This document shows positions 52,267-62,772 of a stretch of 64,000 nucleotides of DNA, piece by piece. The position numbers were made by a program, and so were the translations under genes. The stretch's first letter is position 1. Every line of letters begins with the position of its first letter. Source of the stretch: Ilyomonas sp965199905 (lineage in GTDB: Bacteria > Bacteroidota > Bacteroidia > Chitinophagales > Chitinophagaceae); contig OZ241366.1 of the NCBI GenBank assembly GCA_965199905.1, forward strand, positions 806,001 to 870,000. The letters run 5' to 3'. Under the pieces are notes generated by a model. The model was not told the DNA's origin. It searched no databases and saw nothing but the letters and a program-made list of their open reading frames with translations.

Positions 52267-52310
52267 TAAAACAAACAAGCCTGCTTTTTATGAAGCAGGC
52301 TTGTTTGTTT
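52267..52310. terminator. Strong terminator after the RND pump operon
   Basis: ACAAACAAGCCTGCTT at 52271-52286 and AAGCAGGCTTGTTTGT at 52293-52308 form a 16-pair stem with flanking A and T runs. It lies 9 bases after the pump gene stop (minus strand). Confidence 0.88.
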
Positions 52311-52318
52311 ATAAGATT

Positions 52319-55300
52319 TTATTTCTTTTTCTTATCGTCTGGCGGCATATCGTAAGGAATGCCTTGCTCTGCTTCCAGTGTTTTCAATTGCAGTTCTTCC
52401 AGTTTGCGTTTGCTGTAAGACACTTTAGAAATGAGCATAAACAAAGCGGGAACCACAAAGATGCCTAATGTAGTGGCAGCCAGCATTCCACCCAATACAG
52501 TCCACCCAATGGTAGAACGCGCCACGCCACTTGCCCCGGTTGCAAAAGCCAAAGGCAATACACCGAGAATGAATGCCAACGATGTCATGATAATAGGACG
52601 CAGGCGCAGCTTAACAGCCTGTAAAGTAGCCGGTAACAATGCCATACCGTTATCAACTCTTTCTTTGGCAAACTCAACAATCAGGATTGCATTCTTTGCA
52701 GCAAGACCAATCAATGTAATCAAACCAATCTGTGCATATACATTATTGCTAAGCTTAGGCAAAAGGGTCAATGTAAGAATTGCCCCGAACACGCCCAGCG
52801 GCACAGCCAGCAACACAGAGAAAGGAACTGCCCAGCTCTCGTACAACGCCGCAAGAAACAGGAACACAAATAAGGTAGATAAAACGAAAATCAGGCTCGA
52901 TTTATTCCCGCTCTGTACTTCCTGCCGGCTTAGTCCGCCCCAGTCAAAACTATAGCCTTCAGGTAATGTTTTGGCGGCCACTTCCTGCAAAGCTGTAATG
53001 GCATCACCGGAACTATAACCTGGTTTTGCACTACCATTTATTTCAGCCGTTCTAAACAGGTTAAAATGGGTTATCAGCGGAGCACTCTCCGCTAAATGAT
53101 AACTGACCACGGTACTTAATGGCAATAACGTACCTGAGGAATTCCGGACATAATATTGAGACAAATCATTTATATCGGAGCGGAAAGCGGTGTCTGCCTG
53201 CGCCAACACACGGAACGTTCTGCCATAAACCGTGAAGTCATTAATATAACGGCTGCCCATCATGGTTTGCATTGTGTTGTACACATCAGTAAGTGACACG
53301 CCGAGCTTTTTACATTTTTCACGGTCAACACTCACGGCATAGTTTGGTGTATTTGCAGTAAAGAAAGTAAACACACCTGCCATTTCGGGGCGTTGATTAG
53401 CCGCCGCCAGAAAACCTTGTATCGCCTTTTGAAACTGTGGTAAACTGTCGGTTGACTGCCTTGCCTGTAATTCGAAAGTAAAACCACCTGTTTGTCCTAA
53501 ACCAGGTATAGAAGGAGGCGACACCACAATGATATTTGCTCCTTTTATAGAAGCAAATTTTTTCTGCAGGCTTGCCTGTATGCCGCTTGCTATCAGTGAA
53601 TCTCCTTTTCTATCGTTCCAGGGCTGAAGCTGGCAGAACAGGGTGCCGCTGTTTGTTTTTGCAGCACCGGTTATCCCATTATAACCACCCAATGCAGCAA
53701 AGTGAAGAATGCCTTTTGTACCTTTTAAAATGTTCATCATGCTGTCCAGCACCTGCAGACTTCGGGAAGTAGAAGAAGCTTCCGGCAACTCGTAAGTCAT
53801 GATCAAACGACCTTCATCTTCTGCCGGTACAAAACCGGTAGGTTTACTGCGGAAGAGAAAGAAAATCGCAACAAAAATCAATACGAGGAAAACGACCACA
53901 TATTTAGCTCCGCCAATTATTTTACGTACCGTTACGGTATAACGCAACGTTACACGGTCAAACCATTTATTAAAAGCAATAAAGAATTTATTTAAGCCTT
54001 TTGCATTTTGCTTTTCAGGTGTTTTTTTAAGTAAAAGAGAACACAACGCCGGCGTGAGCGAAAGCGCCACGAAAGCTGAAATGAGTACCGATATAGCTAT
54101 GGTAATAGCGAACTGCTGGTATAACCTTCCGATGATTCCCGGAATAAACCCTGCCGGTACAAACACTGCCGCCAGAATGAGCGCTATCGCAATAACCGGT
54201 GCGGAAATTTCTTCCATTGCTTTATGCGTCGCTTCTTTTGCCGAAAGGTTCTCTGTATCTATTAAATTCTGTACCGCTTCTACCACTACAATCGCATCAT
54301 CTACTACAATACCAATAGCCAGCACAAAGCCGAACATGGTAAGTGTATTAATGGTAAACCCGAGCGGAATAAAAAAAGCAAACGTACCTATTATGGATAC
54401 CGGGATAGCCAATACAGGTATCAGTGTAGCCCTAAGATTTTGCAGGAAAAGATATACCACTATCGTTACCAGCACAAGGGCAATGACAAGTGTTTTTACC
54501 ACTTCTTCAATGGATACCCGCACAACGGTAACCGACTCAAAGGGAACAATATAATCTATGTCATTCGGGAAGGACTTTTTTAGTTCTTCCATCTGGTCGG
54601 TAATGCCTTTTGCCACATCAAGGGCATTGCTGCCAGGCTGCTGAAATATAAGCAGGTAAGAAGCTCTCTTTTTATCGACAAACGAATTGCTGTTATAACT
54701 AAATTTACCCAACTGCACACGCGCTACGTCCTTCAGGTACACAAGAGCTCCGGTCTCAGGGTTTGTACGAACAATCACATTGCGAAACTGATCTTCTGTA
54801 TTCAGGCGGCTGTCGGTAGTGACGCTATACTCAAATGCCTGCGAAGCCAATTGCGGGGAAGAGCCGACAGAACCCGCAGATATCTGCACGTTCTGTTCCT
54901 GTAAGGCAAGTACAATATCATTTGCCGTCATGCCAAACTGCGCCAGCTTATCAGGGTTCAGCCATACACGCATACTGAAATCATCGGCACGTGTAAAGAT
55001 GTCGCCCACACCAGGCACACGTTTCAGCGCATCCTGTATATATATATTGGTGTAATTATCTACAAACGAAACGCCGTGCGAACCATTGGGCGAATACATA
55101 GCTACCAGCATCAGGATGCTCGGGTTGCGCTTGCGCGTAACAACACCGAGGCGCGTAACATCAGAAGGAAGCTGGGGCGTTGCAATACTTACACGGTTTT
55201 GAATATCAAGAGCCGCAATATCGGGGTTGGTACCAATTTTAAGCGCTACCGTTATCGCTGAGCGACCGTCGTTTGTGCTGGTGCTTTGTATATAATCCAT

Positions 55301-55525
55301 ACCCGGCGTACCGTTCACCTGTGTTTCAATAGGTGTGGTTACATTCTGCTCCACTGTCTGTGCATCGGCGCCGGTATAGTTAGCCTGAACCTGCACTGTT
55401 GGTGGTGTAATTTCAGGATATTGGCTGATGGGAAGATTCAATATCGCCAATGTGCCCACCAACAGGATAACGATGGAGGCCACAATGGCAGTAACCGGTC
55501 TTCGTATAAAAGTATCTGCGATCAT
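52319..55525 (-). CDS. RND-family efflux transporter (AcrB/HAE1 type)
   Basis: The product is 1068 residues, the usual HAE1 length. It begins MIADTFIRRPVTAIVASIVI, shows the early YPEITPPTVQVQANYTGADA, the TM4 proton-relay aspartates in FVLAIGIVVDDAIVVVEAV, a porter-domain SIPGLGQTGGFTFELQARQS, and a late NAILIVEFAKERVDNGM and GVLPLAFATGASGVARSTIG. It pumps drugs or other amphiphiles with proton energy. It is the last gene of tolC-mfp-rnd, all minus strand, in that transcription order. Confidence 0.93.
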   Translation of the reverse strand: MIADTFIRRPVTAIVASIVILLVGTLAILNLPISQYPEITPPTVQVQANYTGADAQTVEQNVTTPIETQVNGTPGMDYIQSTSTNDGRSAITVALKIGTNPDIAALDIQNRVSIATPQLPSDVTRLGVVTRKRNPSILMLVAMYSPNGSHGVSFVDNYTNIYIQDALKRVPGVGDIFTRADDFSMRVWLNPDKLAQFGMTANDIVLALQEQNVQISAGSVGSSPQLASQAFEYSVTTDSRLNTEDQFRNVIVRTNPETGALVYLKDVARVQLGKFSYNSNSFVDKKRASYLLIFQQPGSNALDVAKGITDQMEELKKSFPNDIDYIVPFESVTVVRVSIEEVVKTLVIALVLVTIVVYLFLQNLRATLIPVLAIPVSIIGTFAFFIPLGFTINTLTMFGFVLAIGIVVDDAIVVVEAVQNLIDTENLSAKEATHKAMEEISAPVIAIALILAAVFVPAGFIPGIIGRLYQQFAITIAISVLISAFVALSLTPALCSLLLKKTPEKQNAKGLNKFFIAFNKWFDRVTLRYTVTVRKIIGGAKYVVVFLVLIFVAIFFLFRSKPTGFVPAEDEGRLIMTYELPEASSTSRSLQVLDSMMNILKGTKGILHFAALGGYNGITGAAKTNSGTLFCQLQPWNDRKGDSLIASGIQASLQKKFASIKGANIIVVSPPSIPGLGQTGGFTFELQARQSTDSLPQFQKAIQGFLAAANQRPEMAGVFTFFTANTPNYAVSVDREKCKKLGVSLTDVYNTMQTMMGSRYINDFTVYGRTFRVLAQADTAFRSDINDLSQYYVRNSSGTLLPLSTVVSYHLAESAPLITHFNLFRTAEINGSAKPGYSSGDAITALQEVAAKTLPEGYSFDWGGLSRQEVQSGNKSSLIFVLSTLFVFLFLAALYESWAVPFSVLLAVPLGVFGAILTLTLLPKLSNNVYAQIGLITLIGLAAKNAILIVEFAKERVDNGMALLPATLQAVKLRLRPIIMTSLAFILGVLPLAFATGASGVARSTIGWTVLGGMLAATTLGIFVVPALFMLISKVSYSKRKLEELQLKTLEAEQGIPYDMPPDDKKKK

Positions 55526-55616
55526 AGTGTGTTTCTCTTTATTCTTTTGTTCTAACAGCTTCGGTCAAGGTAATGATAAGCCTTCCGCTATGCAACACTT
55601 TTGCCTTTGCGATTTT

Positions 55617-56801
55617 TTATTTTTTCGTCGAATCACCCATAGCTGCTTTCGGCGCGCCACCGTTTTTCATGTTAGCGGAATCAGCATGACTCATCGTTGA
55701 TACTTTCACACCTTCCTTCAACTTTTGGATACCATCCGTAATTACGGTTTCGTTGCCTTCCAGACCGGATTTTACAATCACGTTCTGTTCTATTCGTCTT
55801 CCAAGTACCACTTTCTTCTGCATTGCTTTACTGCTATCTCCTACCACATATACAAAGTATTCCCCCATTTGTTCTGTTACCGATTTAAATGGAATCAATA
55901 TCTGGTTTTCTTTTGCATTCGCATTCTTTATTCTTGCCGTGCAGGTCATTCCGGGACGAAGCGTCAGGTCTTTGTTTGGAAAACGAAGCCTTACCTTAAT
56001 GGTACCTGTTTGTGGATTGATAGCGCGGTCAATAAGGTAAATCTCACCACTGATCGGATAGACATATCCATCAGGCAAACCAATGGTGAAAACTGAATCA
56101 GCGGGATTGGTTCCTTTTTTGTTCAGCTCCACAAACTGGTGCAAAACCTTTTCATCTATTTCAAAATCAACAGCCATTGGGTTATCAGATGATACAGTAT
56201 TGAGGATAGTGCTTCCCGGCGATACAGAGGCGCCATATTTTACCTGCGAAATACCGATGGTGCCGGTAATGGGAGATTCGATAGTAGAATATTTCAAACC
56301 CGTAGCTACAGCTCTTACGTTGGCCTGCTGGGCAAGTGTTGCACTTTTGGCGCTATTCAGGTCGGCAATGGCATGATCCAGAACCTGGCCCGCAATGGCA
56401 TCCTGTTGGGCAAGCGACTGGTAGCGGTCAGCATCCTGCTGAGCTCTCGCTTCGTTAGCTTTTGCAGTATTCAGGTTGGCAACCGCCTGGTCATATTGAC
56501 CTAAATATTGCTGCTGATCAACCGTATAAAGCTTTTGCCCTTTTACCACGTGCTGACCATCTTTAAAATAAATACCAGTAATATAGCCGGTAACCTGGGG
56601 ACGGATTTCAATTTCTTCCAAAGGAGTAACGGTGGCAGGATATTCATCGTAATAGACAGCGACCGTGTCTTTTGCTTTTGTAACGCCAACCGGCACAGCA
56701 GGCGGCGGCTGGTTCTTTTTATCATCTTCCTTCTTACCACCGCAGGATGCAAGGCAGACGAGTAAACATCCGAACAATAAATATTTCATTTTATCTGACA
56801 T
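55617..56801 (-). CDS. Membrane-fusion protein of the RND pump
   Basis: The product is 394 residues. After the start (MSDKMKYLLFGCLLVCLASC) the lipobox LASC gives a lipidated protein. The hairpin and lipoyl parts are visible: YPATVTPLEEIEIRPQVTGY, ITGIYFKDGQHVVKGQKLYT, ANLNTAKANEARAQQDADRY, and beta-barrel part VRLRFPNKDLTLRPGMTCTA. It links the RND pump to the outer-membrane channel. It lies 63 bases after tolC and 91 before the pump gene. Confidence 0.92.
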   Translation of the reverse strand: MSDKMKYLLFGCLLVCLASCGGKKEDDKKNQPPPAVPVGVTKAKDTVAVYYDEYPATVTPLEEIEIRPQVTGYITGIYFKDGQHVVKGQKLYTVDQQQYLGQYDQAVANLNTAKANEARAQQDADRYQSLAQQDAIAGQVLDHAIADLNSAKSATLAQQANVRAVATGLKYSTIESPITGTIGISQVKYGASVSPGSTILNTVSSDNPMAVDFEIDEKVLHQFVELNKKGTNPADSVFTIGLPDGYVYPISGEIYLIDRAINPQTGTIKVRLRFPNKDLTLRPGMTCTARIKNANAKENQILIPFKSVTEQMGEYFVYVVGDSSKAMQKKVVLGRRIEQNVIVKSGLEGNETVITDGIQKLKEGVKVSTMSHADSANMKNGGAPKAAMGDSTKK

Positions 56802-56864
56802 AAATTTTCATTGCAATTTTCAAAATGGGGTTATCTGTTACTTGTACATTGAGACACAAACACT

Positions 56865-58205
56865 TTAGTATTGAGTAGCACCGAGAGCTTTTTCAACATC
56901 AAGCTTTGTCACCAACAGTGAGTATAAAGCATTGGTGGCATTCACCTGCGAAGAGCGCAGATCAGACTCGGCAATAATTACATCAAGATAAGTTTTAATG
57001 CCGGCTTTGTACTGTAACTGTACCGTAGCATACACTTCGTTTGATATGTTTACATTTTCCTTCTGAACTTCATAATCTGCCAACGCTGCTTTATAGTTGC
57101 TGAGAGCTGTGGTATATTCATTGGTAACGCTATCTTCCAAAGACACAAAATCCCAATCGTTGCGTTGCAACTGCAATTCAGCAGCACGTATCAGGTGAAG
57201 TCTTCTAAAACCCTGAAAAATGGGAATACTCACCGAAAGCGCTCCATATGAATTGGGAAATGACCGGCTGTATAAATCTTTGAAATTCTGGTTGAGATAA
57301 ACAAGATTATAATAACCCGACGCCGATACAGTTGGTAAAAAACTCCACCGGTTGTATTGCAGGTCTGCTTTTAGTAAACTTCTTTGCGTTTCCAGTTGGC
57401 GATATTCGATACGGTCTTTCACCTGTAACCTTTGCAGAGTGTCAAGCTGCGATTCTTTTTGCAATTGCAACGAATCGTATTGTATGGCAAAATCGCTCTG
57501 CTGCGGAAAGCCCATAAGGTATTTGAGGTAAGAATATTTCGCCGTCAACTGCTCTTCATACTGCCTGATCTGCGATTTGCTGTTGTTAAGTGCAATGGTG
57601 GCTCGCTTATAATCAATCTTGTCTACCAGGCCGCCAACATATTGATTATACGCATCGCGAAGGCTACGCGCCAGGCGCGCAGTATCGTCCTGCAAAAGAA
57701 CGATTTGCTCTTGTGTGGTCAGGATATCATAAAAGGCTTTGCTGACGGCAACTGTAATTTCTATCTTGTTGCGGGTTGTGTTTTGTTTTGCACTTTGCCT
57801 TACATCACCGGCTGTTCGGGATGCCAGCAAAACGTCGCGATTGAAAATATTCTGTGAAAGAGAAAGACCAACAGTAGATGTATTGCGAACACCAGTCTGA
57901 ATAATTTGTCGTTTGCCGCTCGAGTCTGTGCCTAAAGCTGTGGAAGGCAATTGAAAATAGTGCTGGTAGTTACCTGCCGCACCAATCTGCGGGTACCAAT
58001 CGGCAAGCCGGCTGCTGATTTGCCGGTCAGTAATTTTCTCATCGAGATATGATTGCTGTATGTATGGCTGATGGTCAAGCGCATACTTAACGCAGTTCTG
58101 TACGGTTGCTTCCGCCAAAGATGAATCTCTTTTGATGGATTGGGCAAACACATTTACGGAAAGAAAAAGACATATATAAAGGACTGCTTGCTTGCTGGTT
58201 CTCAT
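56865..58205 (-). CDS. TolC-family outer-membrane channel
   Basis: The product is 446 residues with a signal peptide (AVLYICLFLSVNVFAQ). It has the two TolC repeats with long helices: VQNCVKYALDHQPYIQQSYL, SAKQNTTRNKIEITVAVSKA, and YKAALADYEVQKENVNISNE, QYKAGIKTYLDVIIAESDLR. The family's channel opens from the outer membrane to the pump. It is first in the operon; a TACCTTTG box at 58297-58290 (minus strand) fits the consensus exactly and would start the message about 75 bases upstream. Confidence 0.92.
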   Translation of the reverse strand: MRTSKQAVLYICLFLSVNVFAQSIKRDSSLAEATVQNCVKYALDHQPYIQQSYLDEKITDRQISSRLADWYPQIGAAGNYQHYFQLPSTALGTDSSGKRQIIQTGVRNTSTVGLSLSQNIFNRDVLLASRTAGDVRQSAKQNTTRNKIEITVAVSKAFYDILTTQEQIVLLQDDTARLARSLRDAYNQYVGGLVDKIDYKRATIALNNSKSQIRQYEEQLTAKYSYLKYLMGFPQQSDFAIQYDSLQLQKESQLDTLQRLQVKDRIEYRQLETQRSLLKADLQYNRWSFLPTVSASGYYNLVYLNQNFKDLYSRSFPNSYGALSVSIPIFQGFRRLHLIRAAELQLQRNDWDFVSLEDSVTNEYTTALSNYKAALADYEVQKENVNISNEVYATVQLQYKAGIKTYLDVIIAESDLRSSQVNATNALYSLLVTKLDVEKALGATQY

Positions 58206-58594
58206 ATTGATTCTCTTGTTTTACAAAAAGCATACTAACGATGAAAGGGAAGGAATAATTAATTTTTTTTTCGGTTGTGAAAGCAGATGCAAAGGTAAGG
58301 GAGAGCAAGTTGTTAATTAAACGTTTGTTTAATTTTTACGATTTAGTTACAAACTTGAGAAAGCGCGAAAAAACAGAATGTCGGTTTTTTTGATGCACAA
58401 CTTATCCATATCTCCATTTTATTCTGGGCTAAAAGCAACCTTTATTGAAAGAATATGTAGCAGGATAAAAGAATTTCGTAACCGAATCCAATAAAAACTA
58501 AAAATCATAAGTGGTAAAAGGTGTTTTAAAAAAGATATTAATACTTTTAAAGGAAGAAGAAGGTTGTTTACAATGAACTAAAAAATGCCTCTAA
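58206..58594. other. Region between the pump operon and the ompH operon
   Basis: These 389 bases have no supported gene. The left part holds the promoter of the pump operon (TACCTTTG). The rest is AT-rich, and its right end carries the terminator of the bamA-ompH operon. The ACGTTTGTTTAATT stretch near 58321 has no clear partner. Confidence 0.6.
58290..58297 (-). promoter_or_regulatory. Promoter -7 box of the RND pump operon
   Basis: The minus strand reads TACCTTTG, an exact TAnnTTTG. A TTTA lies about 20 bases upstream in place of TTTG. Confidence 0.5.
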
Positions 58595-58636
58595 TAAAAA
58601 AAGCTGTCCTCACTTAATTGTGAGGACAGCCTAAAA
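58595..58636 (-). terminator. Terminator of the bamA-ompH-ompH operon
   Basis: GCTGTCCTCAC and GTGAGGACAGC pair perfectly over 11 bases around a TTAATT loop, and TTTTTTT follows on the minus strand. It lies about 30 bases after the last ompH gene. Confidence 0.88.
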
Positions 58637-58661
58637 GAAAGTCAGGAATTATAAATTCGAC

Positions 58662-59279
58662 TTATGGCTTTTTAGGTGCAGCCGTTGCTGGCTTTGTGGT
58701 TCCCGCACCCGCAGCAGGTTTAGCCGGATCAGGATCATCGCCTAAATAAATCAGTTCCTGCGGAAGAGAAGTCAGCTTCAACTCTTTAGCCACTCCAACA
58801 AAAATGTTATCAATCGGGAAGCCCCGCTCATAAGTCTGAGGCTTCATGATAATTGCATATTTGTGTGTGGTCAAATATTTTTCATACGCCTTAACAACCT
58901 GCTCGTATAAAGGCTGCGCAAGCTGTTGTGTTTTTTCCTGAGATTTCTGCTGAGCATATTGCTGCCAATACACAAGTTTAACACCTACCTGCTGGCGCTG
59001 ATCGGACGTGTATTTCAGAACAGCCGCAGATTTTGAAGCAGCGGAATCTTTCTTATAAGTGCTGTCAAGACGTTGATATTCGCTTTGCAAAATCTGGTAT
59101 TCGGTAGCCAGTGAGTCGCGCTGATAAATTTGCACCATGCTGTCAACCGCTGCATAACCGGGCATTGCCTGTACCATATAATCAAGATCAAACACACCTA
59201 CTTTCATTTGTGCATTTGCTTTGTTTGATACGCTGCCAAGGGCTGCTACAATCAGCAGCGAAAGGATCATTTTTTTCAT
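58662..59279 (-). CDS. OmpH/Skp-family periplasmic chaperone (second copy)
   Basis: The product is 205 residues from the ATG at 59279 (MKKMILSLLIVAALGSVSNK). A signal peptide is followed by MKVGVFDLDYMVQAMPGYAA, a helical arm (QILQSEYQRLDSTYKKDSAA, QQYAQQKSQEKTQQLAQPLY) and an end domain with IIMKPQTYERGF. A Pro/Ala-rich tail (DPDPAKPAAGAGTTKPATAA) is unusual for the family. It holds unfolded outer-membrane proteins for BamA. It is the last of three genes. Confidence 0.85.
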   Translation of the reverse strand: MKKMILSLLIVAALGSVSNKANAQMKVGVFDLDYMVQAMPGYAAVDSMVQIYQRDSLATEYQILQSEYQRLDSTYKKDSAASKSAAVLKYTSDQRQQVGVKLVYWQQYAQQKSQEKTQQLAQPLYEQVVKAYEKYLTTHKYAIIMKPQTYERGFPIDNIFVGVAKELKLTSLPQELIYLGDDPDPAKPAAGAGTTKPATAAPKKP

Positions 59280-59347
59280 TTTGTTTTTTTCGTTTTGTGC
59301 GCGCTGCAAAAGCTGCGCATTTGTTTTTCTATTTTGATTTTTGAAAT

Positions 59348-59863
59348 TTATCCTTTAACGCCCAACTCGCGGAGCACGTCATCACTCTTGTCTAATTTTG
59401 GGTCGGCGAAGATAACCGTAATCCCTTCACTTTTATCCAGAATAAAATCATAAGCACGCGCGGCAGCAATTTTCTGAACGGCGTTATAAACTCTGTCCTG
59501 AATGGGCTTTACCAGCTTCTGCCGCTCATTGAATAAATCGCCCTGGTAGCCGAAGCGTTTCTTCTGCAGGTCTCGTACTTCTTTCTCTTTATTGAAGAGT
59601 TCATCCTCGCGCTTTTTTTTAAGCTCGTCGCTCAGCATGTATTGCTCGGCATCGTAGTCTTTATACATTTTATCAAGCGCAGCTTGTCTGTCATCAATAT
59701 CTTTCTGCCATTGCTCACTTACCTGTTGAAGCTTGGTATCGGCATCTTTATATTCCGGCATTTTATCCAGAATATACTTGGTATCTATAATGGCGTACCT
59801 CTGCGCTGAAACACTGGCAACAGCTGTGATACAGATGATAAAGAGTAAGGCTAATTTTTTCAT
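59348..59863 (-). CDS. OmpH/Skp-family periplasmic chaperone (first copy)
   Basis: The product is 171 residues from the ATG at 59863 (MKKLALLFIICITAVASVSA). It has the mature start QRYAIIDTKYILDKMPEYKD, long charged helices (LQQVSEQWQKDIDDRQAALD, LKKKREDELFNKEKEVRDLQ) and the closing FILDKSEGITVIFADPKLDK. It is classic Skp: trimers that cage barrel proteins. It lies 83 bases after bamA and 68 before the second copy. Paired ompH genes are usual in Bacteroidota. Confidence 0.9.
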   Translation of the reverse strand: MKKLALLFIICITAVASVSAQRYAIIDTKYILDKMPEYKDADTKLQQVSEQWQKDIDDRQAALDKMYKDYDAEQYMLSDELKKKREDELFNKEKEVRDLQKKRFGYQGDLFNERQKLVKPIQDRVYNAVQKIAAARAYDFILDKSEGITVIFADPKLDKSDDVLRELGVKG

Positions 59864-59946
59864 GGCGTTCTGAATTTTCGGCAAGTTAACGGTTCCTGTT
59901 CTTTACTTTTTTATGTACTCCGTTTTTACCTTTTCTTTTTCAAAGA

Positions 59947-62772
59947 TTAATCCGGCTCGTAACCCAACATGAATGTGAAACGACCGATATCTTTTAGCGA
60001 TGCACCCGGTGTGTAACGGTCGAGACCAATGCCATAATCAAAACCAAGCAAACCAAACATCGGCAGATAAAAACGCATACCTAAACCAACAGAGCGGCGC
60101 AGGCGGAAAGGGTTGTAATCTTTGAAATCGTACCAGCCGTTTGCAGCTTCAAAAAAGCCAAGACCATAGATGGTGCTGCTTGGGTTGAGACTAAGCGGGT
60201 AGCGCAACTCCAGAGTATACTTATTGAATATGGTAAAATAGTTAAGCGTCTGCTGCTGATCAGGATTTATTTTAGGATCTGATGTGCTGTATACAGGGTA
60301 ACCACGCTGCGAGATAATATCATAACCAAGCAACGCATAACTGTTACTTAAGCCGGCATCACCCACCTGGAAGCGCTCGAATGGCGAGATGTCCAGGTGG
60401 CTATTATATCTTCCGAGGAAACCATATTTAGCAGAAGCCTTCAACACGAACTGTTGGTTCTTGTCTGCGCCACGGGCTTTGCCAAGCGGCACATACCAGT
60501 CGCCGGTAAAACGCCATTTATGATACTCGATCAATTTATACGGATTGTTATCTGTAACAATGTCAGGATTAATAGCCGACCACGGTGGCGTTAACTGCAG
60601 GCTCAATAAAAAGCTGGAACCAGTGCGCGGGAAGATAGGTTGGTCAACCGACGAACGCTGCAACGCCAATCGCAGGTTTACATTGTTAGAAATGCCATTA
60701 CGGAAATAATCACCGTCCTTTAATGTAAGGCTGCTGCTAATAATGTAATTGTGCAATTGGTAACGGTTATAGCTAAGCGTTGTGGTGAATGAAAAATAAT
60801 CATCCGGCCATTTTAACTGCTTACCTAAACCAAGCGAGATACCTGTCGTTTTGAAAAAGGATGTATCGGAGTTTTTATCGTATGCGTATTGCCCGGTAGT
60901 GTAGTTATAGCCGTAACCGTTAGAATACCTCGTATCGTATAAAGCGACGGTAAGAGAGTTACGCTTTTTTCCACCCAACCATGGCTCGGTAAACGATATA
61001 TTGTAGCTGCGGTAAGCACGTCCGTTACTTTGAAAACGAACGCTAAGCTTTTGTCCATCGCCAACCGGTAAAGGATCCCATGCTTCTTTATGAAAGATAT
61101 TTTTAATGGAGAAATTATTGAAGGAAACACCAAGCGTTCCGGTAAGACCGATGCCACCGCCGAAACCAGCACTCAGTTCAAGCTGATCGCTTGATTTTTC
61201 TTCTACTTCCCAGGTTACGTCCACCGTTCCATCTTCCTGGTTAGGAACGATATTCGGGTTGATTTTTTCCTGGTTAAAGAAACCAAGGTTGGCAATTTCA
61301 CGTGTAGAGCGAATCACATCCTGACGGCTGAACTTTTCGCCGGGCAAGGTTCTTAACTCGCGGCGAATCACATATTCCTTTGTCTTTTCGTTACCCGTAA
61401 TTTTTACATTTTTCCAGGTAGCCTGCGGACCTTCAATTACTTTGATATTGAAGTCGATAGTATCATTATATACAGCCGTTTCAGTTACTTCTGTACGGAA
61501 AAATAAATAACCATCATCCATATAAAGGCTGCTGATATCGCCACCTTCCGGAGATAAATTTTTACCCAGTTTTTTATTAAGCAAATCAAGGTTGTAGATA
61601 TCTCCTTTCTTGATAGCCAATACTGCTGTCAGCAATGAATCAGGATACTTGGTATTACTGCTCCACGAAATATTTCCGAAATAATATTTACTGCCTTCAG
61701 ACACTTTAATGGTAATGTCCATATTGCCTTTCGTGTTGTAAGTAATGGCATTCGGATCACTTACCAGAACCGCATCGCGATAGCCAAGCGAGTTATAATA
61801 ATCAATGATTTTATCGCGGTCTTCGTTATACTTTTTTTCGTTGAATTTGGCAGAGTTGAAAAACTTCAACCGTAAATAAGGGTCTAATACCTTACCAGTT
61901 TTTGAAGGATAAAAGAATCCTTTATCGTGCATATAATCACTAAACGTGTACGATATCGGGTTAAAGGAAAGGCTTGTATCTTTTGGTGGATAAAGTGTTA
62001 AGCGACCCATTTCTTTTGTGCCTTTCAACTGATGCTTTAATTTGGCATCGTCTACAGTATTATCTACAAAATAAATATCACTGATTTTGATCTTACTGCC
62101 ACGATCAATATCAAAAGTGAGTATCTGCGAATTAACAAGTGCAGAATCCTGCTTCGCTTTAATATTTACCGCAACACCACGAAACCCTTTTTCTGTGTAA
62201 TATTTATTGATGGCATCAATAGCGGTGCGTTTCATGTTTTCGGTAATCACGCGTCCTTTTACCAAACCACTTTTTGTTTTTAAATCATCTTCTTCCGCCT
62301 TTTTGGCACCGGCAAAATGAAAGTCGGCCAAACGCGGACGTTCCTGCACATCAATCTCTACATCTATCTGGTCACCTTCCAGGTTTGTTATAAAAATTTC
62401 AACATCAGAAAAATAGTTCTGCGACCAAAGTTTCTGAATGGCTTTCGCAAAATTATCGCCACCCGGAATCACAACTTCTTCGCCTTGTGTTAGTGTTGAA
62501 ATAGAAACCAGCAAAGCCTGATCGAAATAATGATTCCCGCTTACTGTTATGTTCCTGATCTTATACTTTTTAGGCTGGCGCTGGTTGTATATATTCATCA
62601 GGTCGGCATCAACTGACGTTACATCACCCGAAGTATCTACCTGCTGATCCATAGTTGAATCAACTGGCAAAACAGTGGTGTCTGTTAAAGGAACCTGCTG
62701 TGCAAAAAGTTGAGATACGGCACAACCCGAAAATAAAAAAAGAAAACCGAAAACTTTGTACACGTGACGCAT
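59947..62772 (-). CDS. bamA: Outer-membrane assembly factor BamA
   Basis: The product is 941 residues from the ATG at 62772 (MRHVYKVFGFLFLFSGCAVS); a TTG 18 codons upstream is less likely. The N-terminal part after the signal peptide is long and polar, then five POTRA domains (for example YKIRNITVSGNHYFDQALLV, PRLADFHFAGAKKAEEDD) and the Omp85 barrel with the conserved fold loop (GLGMRFYLPMFGLLGFDYGI). The closing strand RFTFMLGYEPD has no terminal aromatic residue. It inserts barrel proteins with its lipoprotein partners. It heads the operon bamA-ompH-ompH. Confidence 0.93.
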   Translation of the reverse strand: MRHVYKVFGFLFLFSGCAVSQLFAQQVPLTDTTVLPVDSTMDQQVDTSGDVTSVDADLMNIYNQRQPKKYKIRNITVSGNHYFDQALLVSISTLTQGEEVVIPGGDNFAKAIQKLWSQNYFSDVEIFITNLEGDQIDVEIDVQERPRLADFHFAGAKKAEEDDLKTKSGLVKGRVITENMKRTAIDAINKYYTEKGFRGVAVNIKAKQDSALVNSQILTFDIDRGSKIKISDIYFVDNTVDDAKLKHQLKGTKEMGRLTLYPPKDTSLSFNPISYTFSDYMHDKGFFYPSKTGKVLDPYLRLKFFNSAKFNEKKYNEDRDKIIDYYNSLGYRDAVLVSDPNAITYNTKGNMDITIKVSEGSKYYFGNISWSSNTKYPDSLLTAVLAIKKGDIYNLDLLNKKLGKNLSPEGGDISSLYMDDGYLFFRTEVTETAVYNDTIDFNIKVIEGPQATWKNVKITGNEKTKEYVIRRELRTLPGEKFSRQDVIRSTREIANLGFFNQEKINPNIVPNQEDGTVDVTWEVEEKSSDQLELSAGFGGGIGLTGTLGVSFNNFSIKNIFHKEAWDPLPVGDGQKLSVRFQSNGRAYRSYNISFTEPWLGGKKRNSLTVALYDTRYSNGYGYNYTTGQYAYDKNSDTSFFKTTGISLGLGKQLKWPDDYFSFTTTLSYNRYQLHNYIISSSLTLKDGDYFRNGISNNVNLRLALQRSSVDQPIFPRTGSSFLLSLQLTPPWSAINPDIVTDNNPYKLIEYHKWRFTGDWYVPLGKARGADKNQQFVLKASAKYGFLGRYNSHLDISPFERFQVGDAGLSNSYALLGYDIISQRGYPVYSTSDPKINPDQQQTLNYFTIFNKYTLELRYPLSLNPSSTIYGLGFFEAANGWYDFKDYNPFRLRRSVGLGMRFYLPMFGLLGFDYGIGLDRYTPGASLKDIGRFTFMLGYEPD